A stretch of DNA of 64,000 nucleotides from Pseudomonadota bacterium (GTDB lineage: Bacteria > Pseudomonadota > Gammaproteobacteria > Burkholderiales > Burkholderiaceae_C), in the NCBI GenBank assembly GCA_021805805.1, contig JAJZEB010000003.1, forward strand, positions 18,411-82,410. Direction: 5' to 3'. The notes under the pieces are model-generated. The model worked only from the letters and a program-made list of their open reading frames with translations. It ran no database searches and was not told the origin of the DNA. Below are positions 23,282 to 33,268 of the stretch, in pieces; positions within the stretch are counted from its first letter, which is position 1, and each line of letters starts with the position of its first letter. A program made the translations under genes and the position numbers.

Positions 23282-23748
23282 ACGCGCGCTGCGCCCGCGC
23301 CTGGGAAGTGCTGCAGGCGGTGACCGACCCCGAGATTCCGGCGCTGACCCTGTGCGACCTGGGAATCGTGCGCGAGGTACGCGAGGCCGAAGACGACGCG
23401 CTCGACGTGGTGCTGACGCCGACCTATTCGGGTTGCCCGGCGACCGAGGCGATCGGCGCCTCGGTACGCGAGGCGCTGGCCGCGAGCGGGCTCGGCCGCT
23501 GCCGCGTGCGCCTGCAGCTGGCGCCGGCGTGGAGCAGCGACTGGATCAGCGAGGCCGGACGCGACAAGCTGCGCGCCGCAGGCATCGCACCGGCGGCACC
23601 CGCGCACGTCGTGCGTTTCCATCCCGTCTGTCCGCGCTGCGCCAGCCGCGACACCGAGCAGCTCAGCGCGTTCGGCGCCACCGCGTGCAAGGCGTTGTGG
23701 CGCTGCCGCGGCTGCTTCGAGCCGTTCGAATATTTCAAACCGATCTGA
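23275..23748 (+). CDS. paaD: 1,2-phenylacetyl-CoA epoxidase subunit PaaD
   Basis: WEVLQAVTDPEIPALTLCDLGIVREV; HPVCPRCASRDTEQLSAFGATACKALWRCRGCFEPFEYFKPI. Confidence 0.96.
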   Translation: MVNARCARAWEVLQAVTDPEIPALTLCDLGIVREVREAEDDALDVVLTPTYSGCPATEAIGASVREALAASGLGRCRVRLQLAPAWSSDWISEAGRDKLRAAGIAPAAPAHVVRFHPVCPRCASRDTEQLSAFGATACKALWRCRGCFEPFEYFKPI

Positions 23749-23767
23749 GCTCCGGACCGACGACTCG

Positions 23768-24844
23768 ATGGACACCCATTTCTACCCGCTTCGCGTGCGC
23801 AGCATCGAAGCCGACACCGATGAGGCCGTGATCGTCGCCTTCGATGTACCGGCCGAGCACGCCGAACGCTTCGCATTCACCCAGGGGCAGTACCTGAACG
23901 TGCGCGCGCGGATCGACGGCAGCGAATTGCGGCGCTCGTATTCGGTCTGCGCCGGAGTCGACGACGGCGCGCTGCGCATCGGCGTACGCCGGGTGCGCGG
24001 CGGGCGGTTCTCGAACTGGATCGCCGACACCCTGCGCGTCGGCGACAGCCTCGAGGTCATGCCGCCGCAGGGCCGCTTCCACGTGCCGCTGCAGCCCGAC
24101 GCCGCGCGCCATTACCTGGGGATCGCGGGCGGCAGCGGAATCACCCCGGTGCTGTCGATCCTGAAGACGGTGCTGGCGCGCGAGCCGCGCAGCCGCTTCA
24201 CGCTGCTGTACGGCAACCGCACCCTGCGCTCGACCATGTTCAAGGAGGATCTCGAGGACCTGAAGAACCGTTGCATGACGCGGCTGGACCTGCACTATGT
24301 GTTCTCCGACGAAGCGGTCGACTCCGAACTGCTCCACGGCCTGCTCGATCGCTCGCGCGTCGCGCGCTTCCTCGACCTTCTGGTCCCGGCGGCCGGAATC
24401 GACCACGCCTTCATCTGCGGCCCCTACCAGATGAACGACGAGGCCGAGGCCGCGCTGCAGGCCGCCGGCGTTCCGGGCGAGCGCATCCACGTCGAGCGCT
24501 TCGGCGTGCCGCAGGCCGCACCCGGCGCGGTGATGCACGACGTGCAGGCCGGCGACGCCAGCCTCAGCGAGGTCGGAATCCGGCGCGACGGCCAGCGCCG
24601 CGTGATCGCGGTGCGCCACGACGACCCCAGCATTCTCGACGCGGCGATCGCCTCCGGCATGGACCTTCCGTTCTCGTGCACCTCGGGGGTGTGCGGCACG
24701 TGCCGCGCACGGCTGCTGTGCGGCGAGGTGCGCATGGAGCGCAACTTCGCGCTCGAACGCGCAGACCTGGACGCCGGCTTCATCCTGACCTGCCAGGCGC
24801 ACGCGCGCAGCGCGCAGGTCGAGATTTCGTTCGACGAGCGCTGA
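23768..24844 (+). CDS. paaE: 1,2-phenylacetyl-CoA epoxidase reductase subunit PaaE
   Basis: FAD/NAD reductase domain followed by 2Fe-2S CTSGVCGTCRARLLCGEV...CQA. Confidence 0.96.
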   Translation: MDTHFYPLRVRSIEADTDEAVIVAFDVPAEHAERFAFTQGQYLNVRARIDGSELRRSYSVCAGVDDGALRIGVRRVRGGRFSNWIADTLRVGDSLEVMPPQGRFHVPLQPDAARHYLGIAGGSGITPVLSILKTVLAREPRSRFTLLYGNRTLRSTMFKEDLEDLKNRCMTRLDLHYVFSDEAVDSELLHGLLDRSRVARFLDLLVPAAGIDHAFICGPYQMNDEAEAALQAAGVPGERIHVERFGVPQAAPGAVMHDVQAGDASLSEVGIRRDGQRRVIAVRHDDPSILDAAIASGMDLPFSCTSGVCGTCRARLLCGEVRMERNFALERADLDAGFILTCQAHARSAQVEISFDER

Positions 24845-25437
24845 TGGCCCGCGGACGCGCCAGTGGCTACCCTGGGCAGCGCGCAGCGATCCTGGCCGCA
24901 TCGGCGCGGCTGTTCGCGCAGCACGGTTTCGCCGCGACCTCGATGAACCAGCTGGCGCAGGCCTGCGGCCTGTCCAAGCCGGCGCTCTACCACTACTTCG
25001 CCGACAAGGACGCGTTGCTGGCCGAAATTGCCGAAGCCCACGTGCGCCAGCTGCTCGCCGTGGTGCGCGACGTCGAGGCGGCTTGCGCCGATCCTGCGGC
25101 ACGGTTGCCGTTGCTGATCCGACGCTTCGTCGAGGAATACGCCGGCGCACAGGATGCGCACCGGGTGCTGACCGAGGACGTGCGCTTTCTCGACGACGCG
25201 CGCCGCACGCGGATCCTCGACATCGAGCGCGAAGTCGTCGCCGGGTTCGCCGACGCGATCGCCGCGTTGCGCCCGCAGCTCGCCGGGCGTGCCAAACCGC
25301 TGGCGATGCTGCTGTTCGGAATGATCAATTGGCTGTTCACCTGGTTCAGGCCGGGCGGCAGGCTCGACTATGCGGCGCTTGCGCCGCTGGTCGCCGATCT
25401 GTTCCTGCACGGTGCGCTGAACATGGGGCCCGAATGA
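24844..25437 (+). CDS. TetR/AcrR-family regulator (PaaR-type)
   Basis: AARLFAQHGFAATSMNQLAQACGLSKPALYHYFADKDALL HTH; ATGA overlap with paaE stop. Confidence 0.88.
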   Translation: MARGRASGYPGQRAAILAASARLFAQHGFAATSMNQLAQACGLSKPALYHYFADKDALLAEIAEAHVRQLLAVVRDVEAACADPAARLPLLIRRFVEEYAGAQDAHRVLTEDVRFLDDARRTRILDIEREVVAGFADAIAALRPQLAGRAKPLAMLLFGMINWLFTWFRPGGRLDYAALAPLVADLFLHGALNMGPE

Positions 25438-25474
25438 GCCCCGGGGCACCGGCCGCGCCGGCGCCCCGGAAGTT

Positions 25475-27013
25475 TCAGCCGACGTAGTCGGCGGCTTGCG
25501 TCGCGTCGTGCGTGCCGGCCATGCCCAGCGCGCGCAACGCCATGGTCGCGACCACGGCGACCGCGATATTGAGCACCACCGCGTACAGGCCGATATACGC
25601 CGGGATCACGTAGCCGCCCAGGTGCAGCGCATAGCCGGATTTCTTGAAACCCGTCAACGACGCCGCCCAGACGCCCCAGCCCAGTCCGATCGCCCAGCCC
25701 AGCAGCAGCGCCTTGGCGTCGAACCAGCGCGTATACAGGCCCGAAATGATCGCCGGCGCGGTCTGCAGGATCAGGATGCCGCCGAGAAGCTGCAGCTGGA
25801 TGGCGTATTGAAGCGGCAGGAACAGGATGAACAGCAGCGCGCCGAACTTGACGACCAGCGACGCGCGCTTGGCGATGTCGGTCTCGCGCTTGACGCTGCA
25901 GCCCGGATTGACGAAGGCCTTGTACACATTGCGCGTGAACAGATTGGCGGCAGCGATCGACATGATCGCCGCCGGCACCAGCGCGCCGATCGCCACTGCG
26001 GCGAAACCCATTCCCGCGAACCATCCCGGGAAATAGTGCAGCAGCAGCCCCGGCATCGCGAACTGCGGGCCGTATTGCTTGAAATACGGCGCCAGGTCGG
26101 GCAGTTTGTTGATGCCTCCGGCGAACGCGAAATACCCGAGCAGCGAAATCAGCCCGAGCACGAACGAATACGCCGGCAGGAATATCCAGTTGCGCCTCAG
26201 GGTGTTCGGCCCCTTGGCGGCGAGAACCGCGGTCGTCGCGTGCGGATAGAACATCAACGCCAGTGCCGAGCCGAACGCCAGCGAAGGATAGAAAGACTGC
26301 AGGCCGAAATTGCCTCCCTTGATCGGAGGAAGCAGCAGGTGCGCGGGCGGGATCGACGCGAAAATGTGGGCGAAACCGCCGAGCTTGAACGGCAGCACGA
26401 CGACCATCGCGATCACCGTGATGTAGATCAGCAGATCCTTCAGAATGGCGATCGACGCCGGCGCGCGCAGCCCGCTCGTGTAGGTGAACGCGGCCAGGAT
26501 CGCGAACGCGATCAGCAGCGGCATTTCACCGACGAGCCCGCCGGCCGGAAAGCCGAGTCCGCCGATGACGACCTGGATACCGACCAGCTGCAGCGCGATG
26601 TACGGCAGCGTGGCGACGATGCCGGTCACTGCGATGGCCAGTGCAAGCGCCGGACTGCCGTAGCGCCCGGCGACGAAGTCCGAAGCGGTGACGAAGTTGT
26701 GCCGACGCGCGACGACCCACAATCGCGGCAGCATCGCGAACACCATCGGATAGACCAGCACGGTGTACGGCACGGCGAAGAAACCCAGCGCCCCGGCGCC
26801 GAACACCAGCGCGGGCACCGCGACGAACGTGTAGGCGGTATAGAGATCACCGCCGATCAGGAACCAGGTCACCCAGCCGCCGAAACGGCGGCCTCCGAGC
26901 CCCCACTCGTGCAGGTGCTCCATGTCGCCCCGGCGCCAGTGCGCCGACGCGAACCCCATGACCGTGATGACGACGAACAGCGCGACGAAGACGAAGGTGG
27001 CGGCGAGATGCAT
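25475..27013 (-). CDS. Sodium:solute symporter (monocarboxylate/acetate permease-like)
   Basis: Many TM segments; LGGRRFGGWVTWFLIGGDLYTAYTFVAVPALVFG; partnered with small DUF3311-like subunit. Confidence 0.85.
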   Translation of the reverse strand: MHLAATFVFVALFVVITVMGFASAHWRRGDMEHLHEWGLGGRRFGGWVTWFLIGGDLYTAYTFVAVPALVFGAGALGFFAVPYTVLVYPMVFAMLPRLWVVARRHNFVTASDFVAGRYGSPALALAIAVTGIVATLPYIALQLVGIQVVIGGLGFPAGGLVGEMPLLIAFAILAAFTYTSGLRAPASIAILKDLLIYITVIAMVVVLPFKLGGFAHIFASIPPAHLLLPPIKGGNFGLQSFYPSLAFGSALALMFYPHATTAVLAAKGPNTLRRNWIFLPAYSFVLGLISLLGYFAFAGGINKLPDLAPYFKQYGPQFAMPGLLLHYFPGWFAGMGFAAVAIGALVPAAIMSIAAANLFTRNVYKAFVNPGCSVKRETDIAKRASLVVKFGALLFILFLPLQYAIQLQLLGGILILQTAPAIISGLYTRWFDAKALLLGWAIGLGWGVWAASLTGFKKSGYALHLGGYVIPAYIGLYAVVLNIAVAVVATMALRALGMAGTHDATQAADYVG

Positions 27014-27016
27014 GGC

Positions 27017-27241
27017 TCAGTCCTCCTTCGAGCCGGGCTTGACGACCATGCGATAGACGATGCCGATGAAAACGCCGCTCAAAGGCACCCACAGCATCTG
27101 CCACCAATAAAAGAACGGTATGCCGGCAATCTCGGGATCAACCCGGTTGAACCACGGCACGATCAGCACCGCGATACACGGAATCGCGAGCAGGACGACC
27201 TGCAACGGCCCCAGGCCGCGCACGTTCGACGACGATGACAT
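27017..27241 (-). CDS. DUF3311-like small membrane protein, symporter partner
   Basis: Two TM segments: LLAIPCIAVLIVPWFNRVDPEIAGIPFFYWWQMLWVPLS; 3 bp upstream of the symporter. Confidence 0.8.
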   Translation of the reverse strand: MSSSSNVRGLGPLQVVLLAIPCIAVLIVPWFNRVDPEIAGIPFFYWWQMLWVPLSGVFIGIVYRMVVKPGSKED

Positions 27242-27371
27242 GACTGATTCCCCCCGTTGCGTTGCGATCCGCACGGCTACCGGATCGACGATAGAAACAG
27301 CGATCGCCCGCGCGTTCGACGACTCTACCCGCCGCCTCGGCTCGAGGCATCCGCACAAACGCCAAGCGCTG

Positions 27372-27407
27372 CCGATTGCCATACCGATTGCCATACCGAT
27401 TGCCACA
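27372..27407 (+). repeat. 12-bp tandem repeat CCGATTGCCATA x3
   Basis: ccgattgccata ccgattgccata ccgattgccaca. Confidence 0.95.
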
Positions 27408-27631
27408 CGCTTGACACGCATCCCGGGCATGATGACGCACGCTGCAGCTCGGGTGCGCATTGATCTTACATCTTGTTTCGGATAAGCGACAGGTGATCGG
27501 ACACGCGGTCAACCGATCGACGGGCGGCAGCGTTGTGCACCGGTATTCATTGGCCCGCGCAAATCGCGCGGTGGTGTCATTCCTGAGCTCGCAGCCTTAC
27601 ACTCGACAACTCAACACAAGGGGGAATATCG

Positions 27632-28156
27632 ATGAGCAAGACATTGAACCTGACGATTCCGGTGCTCGCCGCGGCGCTCGCGCTCGGCGGTTGCGCCTCG
27701 GCGGTGAAGAAACCGGCGGAGCCGACCGCAGCCGCCAAGCCGGCCGCTCCGGCCAACAGCGGCGCGCAAACCGCGGTCGCCGCAGTGCAGGCTCCTGTCG
27801 AGCAGAACCTCGGACCGGCGCCGAACGTTCCGCGCAGCGTCTTTTTCGCGTTCGACAAGTACAACGTGCAAGCCAAGTACCGCCCGGTGATCGAAGCCAA
27901 TGCCCAGTACTTGACCGCGCATCCGGATGCCCACACCCAGCTGCAGGGCAACACCGATGCCCGCGGCAGCCGCGAATACAATCTGGCGCTTGGCCAGCGG
28001 CGCGCTGACGCCGTGATGAAGGCGATGGAACTGCTCGGCGCGAAGCCGCAGCAGATGGAAGCGATCAGCTTCGGCAAGGAAAAGCCGAAGGCGCTCGGCA
28101 CGACCGCGGCTGATTACGCGGAAAACCGTCGCGTCGACATCGTCTACCGCAAGTAA
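27632..28156 (+). CDS. OmpA/Pal-family lipoprotein
   Basis: Lipobox ALGGC; VFFAFDKYNVQ...THLQGNTDARGSREYNLALGQRRAD-type OmpA peptidoglycan-binding domain. Confidence 0.9.
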   Translation: MSKTLNLTIPVLAAALALGGCASAVKKPAEPTAAAKPAAPANSGAQTAVAAVQAPVEQNLGPAPNVPRSVFFAFDKYNVQAKYRPVIEANAQYLTAHPDAHTQLQGNTDARGSREYNLALGQRRADAVMKAMELLGAKPQQMEAISFGKEKPKALGTTAADYAENRRVDIVYRK

Positions 28157-28280
28157 GCGCGTTGCGCCGCCCGGTGGCGCGGAACGCGCTGACCGGGTCA
28201 GGCCACGACGTCCCGCGCGCGGCTGAACCGCGCGCGGTCTGCCCGGTGCTCGGCAACGCGCGCCTGACGGAGGGTATGCG

Positions 28281-29147
28281 ATGAAGCGGATGGAAAACGC
28301 CGAGTACATCGCGCTGGTTCTGGTGCTCGCCGGCATCGCGTTCGCCGTGCTGCACTGGGAACGCGTGGTCGGCGTCGTCGATGCCATCGTTCACCATACC
28401 GAGCAGGCCACGGCGCCGACACCTCCGGCTTCGCCCCCTGCCGCGCAGGCTTCGGGAAGCCTGCTTCCCAAGCCCGCGGCCAGCGCGCCAGCGAAGCTGC
28501 AACTGCCGGCATCGACGGCTTCGTTGCCGGCGCTGGCGCACAGCGACCGCTTCGCCGCGCACGCGATCGGCGCGCTGGTCGGCCACGAAGCGTTCGCGCG
28601 CTGGTTCCTGCCCAGATCGCTGCTCGAGCACATCGTCTCGACCATCGACAATCTGGCCCGCCGCCATGTCCCGGTCAGCCACTGGCCGCTGCGCCCGACA
28701 CCCGGCGCGTTGCGCGTGCGCAGCGACGGCACGCAGGTCTGGATCGCCGACGACAACGCGCAGCGCTATGCGCCCTACGTCGCGATGCTGCGCCGGGTGG
28801 ACCCTGCTGCGCTGGTCCGCACCTACCTGCAGCTGTATCCGCTGCTGCAGCAGGCCTGGCGCGAGCTCGGATACCCGCACGGCCAGTTCAACGACCGCCT
28901 GCTGGCCGTGCTGGCCAATCTGCTGGCAGCCCCGCAACCGGCGGCTCCGGTGGCGCTGACGCAGCCTCACGTGCTGTACCTGTATGCCGACCCTGCGCTC
29001 GAGGCGGCGTCGTCGGGGCAGAAGATCCTGATCCGCATCGGACCGCACAACGAGGCGGCGGTCAAACAGTGGCTGCGCCAGGTGCAGACCGATCTTCGCC
29101 GCCACCTGGTTCCGGCGCCGCACGAGTCCACGGCGCCCGGGGACTAG
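28281..29147 (+). CDS. DUF3014-like membrane-anchored protein
   Basis: N-terminal TM, Pro/Ala-rich linker, FVRTIDNL-like LLEHIVSTIDNLARRHVPVSHWPLRP and LRRVDPAALVRTYLQLYPLLQQAWRELGYP. Confidence 0.7.
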   Translation: MKRMENAEYIALVLVLAGIAFAVLHWERVVGVVDAIVHHTEQATAPTPPASPPAAQASGSLLPKPAASAPAKLQLPASTASLPALAHSDRFAAHAIGALVGHEAFARWFLPRSLLEHIVSTIDNLARRHVPVSHWPLRPTPGALRVRSDGTQVWIADDNAQRYAPYVAMLRRVDPAALVRTYLQLYPLLQQAWRELGYPHGQFNDRLLAVLANLLAAPQPAAPVALTQPHVLYLYADPALEAASSGQKILIRIGPHNEAAVKQWLRQVQTDLRRHLVPAPHESTAPGD

Positions 29148-30375
29148 GCTCTTGCCCGAGCCAGTGCAGCACCTCGTAGCACGCGCCCATCGTGTGGTAA
29201 TCGGTCTTGCCCGGAGGGCTCTTGCGATCGTCCAGCGGCGCGAAATCGGCGCTGCGCACCCGGTACCAGCCGCCGTGGCGGTGGTCGACCAAGTTCCGCC
29301 AGGCCACCTGCCAGATCCGCGTGTACCAGTCCCAGTAGGCGGGGTCGCCGGTGCGCACGGCCAGCGCGGCCGCCGCAGCGAAGCTCTCCGCGTGCACCCA
29401 GAAGTGCTTGTCGGTGTCGTACGCCGAACCGTCGGGCGCGAAGCCGTAGATCAAGCCGCCATGACGCTCGTCCCAGCCGTGGCGCATCGCCGCCGCGAAC
29501 AGCGACTTCGCGCGCTGCAGCAGCCACGGCGGACGCTGATCCGGAGGCAGCCGCTGCTCGAGCTGCAGCAGCAGCTTGGCCCATTCGGTCAAATGCCCGG
29601 TCTGCACTCCCCACGGCCGGAACAAGTCTTCGCGATGCCCGCGGTTGTAGTCCCAGTCGGCGCTCCAGTCCGAGCGATAGTGCTCCCAGACGAGGCCGCC
29701 GCACTGCGCGCCCAGGCCGCGCACCACGGCGTCGGCGAGTCGCAGCGCGTGCTGCACGTAGCGAAAGGAGCCGGTGGCATCGAACGCTGCCAGCATCGCC
29801 TCGCAGGCGTGCATGTTCGCGTTCTGGCCGCGATAAGGGCCGATACGCCAGGCGTCATCGGCCTCGTCGGCGTACAGCCCATGGCGTGGTTCCCAGAAAC
29901 GCATCTGCAAGGTCTCGAACACCGCGTCGGGATCGGCGTCGGCTTCGCCGGCTAGCCGGGCGTGCGCGTGCGCGAGCAAGACGAAGGCTAGCCCGTAGCT
30001 GCGCTGTGCCGGGTCGCGCACCGCGGCGCGGCACCCGTCCCAATCGAGTTCCCAGGCGTAGCGGCCGTCGGCACCGCGGTGCGCGCGCTGCAGAAAGCCG
30101 AGCGCATGGCGCATTGCATCGCGGTGGTACGCATCGCCGAAATGGCGCCAGGCCATCGCGTGGTTGAACACGAACCGCGCGCTGCTGACCAGGTGCCGCG
30201 TGCGCGGGTCGTAGACACTGCCGTCGTCGCGGTAGCCGTGGAACATTCCGCCTCGAGGGTCGCATTCGGCGCCGCGATAGAAAGCGAGGATCGCGGCGAT
30301 GTGCGCACGCAGAAACGCCGGGGCGCGAAAGTCGATCGTGCCGCAGGTGTCCCCCGCGCAGAGCTCGTCGGCCAT
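29062..30375 (-). CDS. AGE-family (N-acylglucosamine 2-epimerase / mannose isomerase-like) epimerase
   Basis: FVFNHAMAWRHFGDAYHRDAMRHALGFL, GLYADEADDAWRIGPYRGQNANMHACEAMLAAFDAT, RPWGVQTGHLTEWAKLLLQLE. Confidence 0.85.
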   Translation of the reverse strand: MADELCAGDTCGTIDFRAPAFLRAHIAAILAFYRGAECDPRGGMFHGYRDDGSVYDPRTRHLVSSARFVFNHAMAWRHFGDAYHRDAMRHALGFLQRAHRGADGRYAWELDWDGCRAAVRDPAQRSYGLAFVLLAHAHARLAGEADADPDAVFETLQMRFWEPRHGLYADEADDAWRIGPYRGQNANMHACEAMLAAFDATGSFRYVQHALRLADAVVRGLGAQCGGLVWEHYRSDWSADWDYNRGHREDLFRPWGVQTGHLTEWAKLLLQLEQRLPPDQRPPWLLQRAKSLFAAAMRHGWDERHGGLIYGFAPDGSAYDTDKHFWVHAESFAAAAALAVRTGDPAYWDWYTRIWQVAWRNLVDHRHGGWYRVRSADFAPLDDRKSPPGKTDYHTMGACYEVLHWLGQEPSPRAPWTRAAPEPGGGEDRSAPGAATV

Positions 30376-30386
30376 CGCGCAGCTGC

Positions 30387-31490
30387 TCAGGCCAGCCGCT
30401 GCTGCGAGCGCGCGTCGAACAGCACCACGCGACCGAGGTCGAAGCACAGCGCGACGATCTGCCCTGCGTGCAGCGTCTCCTCGGGGTCGAGCCGTGCGGT
30501 GATCTCCTGGCCGCCGATGTCGAGCACCGCCAGGATGTCGGCTCCGGTGGGCTCGACGACTTCAACACGCGCCTGCAGCGCCGCGTGCCGTCCGAGCGGC
30601 ACCACGCCGTTGCGTTGCAGCGCGATGGCCTCGGCGCGCACCCCGACGATGACCTCGTCGCTGCTGCGCCGACGCAACGCCGCGTCCGCGCACGGCAACG
30701 CCAGTTGCGCGCCGCCGCCGAACTGCAGCCACGGACCGCCCTCGCCCGAAGACACGGTCGCGCGCAGCAGGTTCATCCGCGGCGATCCCATGAAACCGGC
30801 GACGAACGTGTTCTGCGGCTGGTGGTAGACCTCGTGCGGCGTCCCGATCTGCTGCACGACTCCATCCCTCAGCACCGCGATGCGCGTGGCCAGGGTCATG
30901 GCCTCGATCTGGTCGTGGGTCACGTAGACGATGGTCGCGCGCAGGCTCTGGTGCAGGCGCTTGATTTCGGTGCGCATGTCGAGCCGCAGTTGCGCGTCGA
31001 GGTTCGACAGCGGCTCGTCGAACAGGTAAAGGCGCGGCTCGCGTGCCAGCGCACGCCCGATCGCCACGCGCTGGCGCTGCCCGCCCGACAGCTGTCTGGG
31101 CTTGCGCCCCAGCAGGTGGTCGAGCTGCAGCGTGGACGCGACCTCGCGCACGCGGCGCGTACGCTCTTCGCGCGCGACCTTGCGCATGCGCAGCGGAAAC
31201 GCGATGTTCTGCTCGACGGTCATGTTCGGGTACAGCGCATACGACTGGAACACCATCGAGATGTCGCGGTCGGCGGGCGCAAGGTCGGTGATGTCGCGGC
31301 CGTCGAGGCTGACGCGCCCCCCGCTGGGCTCGTCGAGTCCGGCGATCATGTTCATCAGCGTGCTCTTGCCGCAACCCGATGGCCCGACCAGGACCAGGAA
31401 CTCGCCGTCCTCGAGGTCGATCGAGACGTCGTGCAGCACCGTGACGTTGCCGTAGCGCTTGTGGACCTTGTCCAGATGCAGTCTGGCCAT
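30387..31490 (-). CDS. Sugar ABC transporter ATP-binding protein (UgpC/MalK-type)
   Basis: GPSGCGKSTLMNMIAGLDEPSGG, LSGGQRQRVAIGRALAREPRLYLFDEPLSNLDAQLR, C-terminal TOBE region. Confidence 0.95.
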   Translation of the reverse strand: MARLHLDKVHKRYGNVTVLHDVSIDLEDGEFLVLVGPSGCGKSTLMNMIAGLDEPSGGRVSLDGRDITDLAPADRDISMVFQSYALYPNMTVEQNIAFPLRMRKVAREERTRRVREVASTLQLDHLLGRKPRQLSGGQRQRVAIGRALAREPRLYLFDEPLSNLDAQLRLDMRTEIKRLHQSLRATIVYVTHDQIEAMTLATRIAVLRDGVVQQIGTPHEVYHQPQNTFVAGFMGSPRMNLLRATVSSGEGGPWLQFGGGAQLALPCADAALRRRSSDEVIVGVRAEAIALQRNGVVPLGRHAALQARVEVVEPTGADILAVLDIGGQEITARLDPEETLHAGQIVALCFDLGRVVLFDARSQQRLA

Positions 31491-31497
31491 TCCTTGC

Positions 31498-32349
31498 TCA
31501 CCCCTTGACCGCACCGGCCATCAGCCCGCGCACGAAATATTTGCCCGACGCCACGTAGACGATCAGCGTCGGCACCGCGGCGACGATCGCAGCCGCGAAA
31601 TAGACGTTGTACTCCTTGAACCCCATCGAGCTGTTGACCAGGTTGTTCAGCGCCACCGTGACCGGCGAAGTCGCGTCGTTGCCGAAAGTCGAACCGAACA
31701 GAAAGTCGTTCCAGATGTTGGTGAACTGCCAGATCAACGTGACGACGACGATCGGCCCGCTGTTGGGCAGCAGGATGCGAAGCAGCACGCCGAAGAAGCC
31801 CGCGCCGTCCATTCGCGCGCTGCGCACCAGGTCGCGTGGGAAGTGGGCGTAGTAGTTGCGGAAGAACAAAGTCACGAATCCGATGCCGTACACCACGTTG
31901 ACGAAGACCAGCCCGGCGATGGTCCCCGAAAGCCCGAGGGCGCCGAGCAGCCGCGCCATCGGGATCAGCACGATCTGGAACGGTATGAAGACCGAGAACA
32001 GCAGCAGCGCATACAGCAGTTCCGCGCCGCGCAGGCGGTACTGGGTCAGCACGTAGCCGTTGAGCGCGCCGACCGCGGTCGACACCAGCACCGCCGGGAC
32101 GACGATCAGGAACGAATTGGCGAAATACGGCCGCAGCCCCTGCGCCGACACTCCGATCTGCGCGCTGCTCCAGGCACGGGCCCACGGTTGCAGCGTCCAG
32201 TGGCGCGGCCATTGCAACAGCCCGCCGCTCTGGATGTCGCTCAACGGCTTGCACGCGTTGAGCACCATCACCACGAGCGGAGCCAAGCACAGCATGGCCA
32301 GCAGTACGAGAACGCCATGGAACATCCAACGCGAGAATTTCATCGCCAC
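31498..32349 (-). CDS. Carbohydrate ABC transporter permease (MalG-type)
   Basis: Multi-TM with EAA-like loop LVRSARMDGAGFFGVLLRILLPNSGPI. Confidence 0.9.
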   Translation of the reverse strand: MAMKFSRWMFHGVLVLLAMLCLAPLVVMVLNACKPLSDIQSGGLLQWPRHWTLQPWARAWSSAQIGVSAQGLRPYFANSFLIVVPAVLVSTAVGALNGYVLTQYRLRGAELLYALLLFSVFIPFQIVLIPMARLLGALGLSGTIAGLVFVNVVYGIGFVTLFFRNYYAHFPRDLVRSARMDGAGFFGVLLRILLPNSGPIVVVTLIWQFTNIWNDFLFGSTFGNDATSPVTVALNNLVNSSMGFKEYNVYFAAAIVAAVPTLIVYVASGKYFVRGLMAGAVKG

Positions 32350-32391
32350 CTCCTCTCCGGCTTGCGCGACGCCGCCATGGCGCTTGCTTGG

Positions 32392-33258
32392 TCAGCCGCG
32401 CGCGACGCGCCTGTACTCGTGACGCAGATACGGCAGCACGAACACGACGATCGCGCCGAGCATCAGCACCGAGCTTGCCGACCCGACTCCCATTTCGCTG
32501 CGCGTGAACGTGTACTGGTACATGAAGATCGACGGCAGCCAGGTCGCGTTTCCCGGGCCGCCGCTGGTCATCGCGACGACCAGGTCGTAACAGCGGATCG
32601 CATTGGTCGCCAACACCACCGCGGCCGATGCGAATACCGGGCCGAGTTGCGGCACGATGACATAGAGATAGATCTGCCACGGCCGCGCGCCGTCGATCCG
32701 TGCCGCGTGCACCGGCTCGATGTCCAGGCCGCGCAGCCCGGCGAGGAACATCGCCATCACGAATCCAGCCGATTGCCAGATCGCGGCCAGCGCAACGCAG
32801 TACAGCGCCCGGTCCGAGCGGACGATCCAGTCGAACGTGAAGCCTGTCCAACCGAGGTGGCGAACGATTCCCTGCATGCCGACTGCCGGGTCGAGCAGCC
32901 ACTTCCACGCGGTTCCGGTGACGATGAACGACAACGCCATCGGATAAAGGAAGACGGTCCGCCAGACACCCTCGGCGCGCACGCCCTGCTCGATCATCAC
33001 GGCCAGCAAGAGTCCCAGCAACAGACTCGCGCCGATGTACACGGCGGCATAGATCCAGACGTTGTTCGCCGCGATCCACCAGTTCCGCAACGCCAGCAGC
33101 ACCTGGTAGTTCTGCATGCCGACCAGCTCTGAGCTCGGCAGCATGCGTGACGCAGTCAGCGACAGGTAGCCACTGTAGGCCATGAAGCCATAGACGCAAA
33201 CGGCCACCAGCAGCACGCTGGGACTCAAGACCAGGGCAGGCAACCATCGCGCTTTCAT
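32392..33258 (-). CDS. Sugar ABC transporter permease (MalF-type)
   Basis: Multi-TM with EAA-like loop HAARIDGARPWQIYLYVIVPQLGPV. Confidence 0.9.
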   Translation of the reverse strand: MKARWLPALVLSPSVLLVAVCVYGFMAYSGYLSLTASRMLPSSELVGMQNYQVLLALRNWWIAANNVWIYAAVYIGASLLLGLLLAVMIEQGVRAEGVWRTVFLYPMALSFIVTGTAWKWLLDPAVGMQGIVRHLGWTGFTFDWIVRSDRALYCVALAAIWQSAGFVMAMFLAGLRGLDIEPVHAARIDGARPWQIYLYVIVPQLGPVFASAAVVLATNAIRCYDLVVAMTSGGPGNATWLPSIFMYQYTFTRSEMGVGSASSVLMLGAIVVFVLPYLRHEYRRVARG

Positions 33259-33268
33259 CGCTTCGACC

